Shown: positions 13,410 through 14,322 of the stretch, in pieces | Layout: each line of letters opens with the position of its first letter | Position numbering within the stretch: position 1 is the first letter of the stretch | Source: Baffinella frigidus | Lineage: Eukaryota; Cryptophyceae; Cryptomonadales; Baffinellaceae | Assembly: GCA_026770585.1 (NCBI GenBank) | Contig: MU646416.1 | Span: 225,986 to 240,307 of the forward strand | DNA: 14,322 nt | Direction: 5' to 3' | Translations under genes and position numbers: made by a program | The notes under the pieces: generated by a model | Database searches by the model: none | Told to the model about the DNA's origin: nothing | The model's input: the letters and a program-made list of their open reading frames with translations, nothing else

Positions 13410-13543
13410 GATTCGCCCTGCGGCTCCAGATTCGCCCTGCGACTCCTCGGTGTATGCCTAAAATAGCATATCCACCCTTATCTTCGGCGTTACAAGGCTT
13501 CGGAAGCGTTCTGGTTCTGATTCGCCCTGCGGCTCCACGGCAG

Positions 13544-13572
13544 GGTGTCACACGCCTCGCGGCGCTCTTCAA
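13544..13572 (+). pseudogene. Copy 3 of the last exon group
   Basis: CACGGCAG then GGTGTCACACGCCTCGCGGC GCTCTTC, then divergence. It keeps the acceptor and the first 29 bases only. The upstream TTCTGGTTCTGATTCGCCCT GCGGCTCCACGGC is the same as before copy 4. Confidence 0.6.
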
Positions 13573-13696
13573 AACTCCCAACATTCTTCTGGTTTCACGC
13601 AACTGGCGTATTCGCCCTGCCTCCACAGCATTCAAACCACTTGCAACCTTCGAAACCAGTTGTGGTTCTGATTCGCCCTGCGGCTCCACGGCGCAG

Positions 13697-13760
13697 GTGG
13701 TCGCACGCCTCGCGGCACTCTTCGAGTCCCCCATGGACCCTGTCCGCCTCACGGCCTTCG
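13697..13760 (+). CDS. Last recognised exon of HEAT-repeat-like gene (copy 4 of 6)
   Basis: Acceptor GGCGCAG then VVARLAALFESPMDPVRLTA F and one base, with a proposed donor TTCG|GTCCCG at 13761 (phase 1). The peptide is again HEAT-like, two helices separated by SPMDP. Among six related copies this has the cleanest acceptor and the most HEAT-like residues. The copies at 13914 and 14103 are also open and could be the real or additional exons. The gene is not terminated within the window. Confidence 0.5.
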
Positions 13761-13837
13761 GTCCCGCCCCCCTACTCCCCTACACCAAAAGCATTAAGAC
13801 GAGCCCGCCTCGGTACAAAGTGAGCCCTTAAAATTGT

Positions 13838-14180
13838 TTTATGGGTTAGAGGGAGTGATACCATCAGTGTGCCCGCGCGCTTTGGAACATGCACCCCCGA
13901 ACCTCCGAGGAAGGTGGTCTTCCGCCTGAATGAGCTCTTCGAGTCCCCCATGGGCCCTGCGCGCACTGTCACCTTCGGTCTCGCTCCCCTACACCTAGGG
14001 TTCAGAGTTTTATGGGTTAGAGGGAGGGATACCGTCGGTGTGCACGCGCGCTCTGAGGTACCGCACAGGAAGCATTTCCGGGAACATGCAACCCCGAGAA
14101 AGGTGGTCTTCCGCCTGAAGGCGCCATTCGAGTCCATTATGGACCCTGTCCGCCTTACTGCCTTCGGTAGAGCGTTTGCG
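13838..14180 (+). repeat. Tandem duplication of about 170-190 bp containing copies 5 and 6 of the last exon
   Basis: GTTTTATGGGTTAGAGGGAG starts both units (about 13840 and 14008). Each carries GGAACATGCA, a CCCGAG.AA border, then GTGGTCTTCCGCCTGAA and TTCGAGTCC...CCTTCGGT. Copy 5 (13914) reads VVFRLNELFESPMGPARTVT and copy 6 (14103) VVFRLKAPFESIMDPVRLTA. The acceptor CAG of copies 1-4 is AAG here, while the GT donors after CTTCG are kept. Beyond 14180 the DNA is AT-rich with a G run at 14290-14300 and no recognisable gene. Confidence 0.7.
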
Positions 14181-14322
14181 GTAATTGTTGTCCGCTTTGG
14201 ACGTACGGTTTCCCGGTTTTACGGTTTTTTAAAATGTTGTAAAGGTCGTTGAATGTTTTAAATGGACACTTCTCTGGTACAAATGAATCGGGGGGGGGGG
14301 CAAATGAAAACCGGAAAACTGG

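Noticed and set aside
1-14322. CRISPR array, bacterial operon or prophage
   Set aside because: The direct repeats are minisatellites, MITEs or exon copies without regular unique spacers; the genes are spliced and eukaryotic.
1-14322. tRNA or rRNA genes
   Set aside because: No cloverleaf with A and B boxes and no conserved rRNA segment was recognised by eye on either strand; an automated covariance search was not possible here.

Overview
The window looks like nuclear DNA from a intron-rich, GC-rich microalga or other protist. The support is spliceosomal GT-AG introns, a eukaryote-only gene (SRP9), very high repeat and MITE density, and blocks of degenerate TTTAGGG (plant/algal-type telomere motif). 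I cannot assign a species. Peptides read through one repeat family (MSEVPLY, TSLIRN) remind me of predicted proteins in large algal genomes, perhaps cryptophytes, but that is unverified memory.

Layout. 1-3.4 kb: a minus-strand gene of unknown function. Its probable first exon encodes a signal peptide (3098-3384), and two further exons (1886-1997, 450-563) lead off the left edge. Its introns hold decayed copies of exon starts, foldback MITEs and telomere-like repeats. 3.4-6.9 kb: a gene-free stretch with a cluster of TA-flanked MITEs, two telomere-like blocks, a C30 homopolymer in a polypurine tract, and a MITE with a 9-bp target duplication. 6964-7718: a complete three-exon SRP9 gene on the minus strand. 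7719-8187: the divergent intergenic region. 8188 to at least 13760: a plus-strand gene for an alpha-helical, HEAT-repeat-like protein with short phase-0 exons, continuing with tandem exon copies towards the right edge.

Two patterns stand out. First, seven foldback elements of 140-166 bp share termini T(C/A/T)AT..., and each is flanked by a 4-bp direct repeat (AATC, ACGT, AACC, GGTC, GATT, AATC, GATT). At least three have a duplicated 'empty' version of the target in the same window. One has inserted directly at a splice donor and could be removed as an intron. Second, exons are surrounded by arrays of partial copies of themselves. Copies upstream keep the splice acceptor plus the exon's first bases, and copies downstream keep the exon's last bases plus the donor. 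At 9843-9929 there are four extra acceptors before the exon and four extra donors after it. The acceptors read CAG|GTGAG or CAG|GTAAG, so each is also a candidate recursive splice site.

All coding calls rest on reading the sequence by eye. Exon-intron borders outside SRP9 are inferences.
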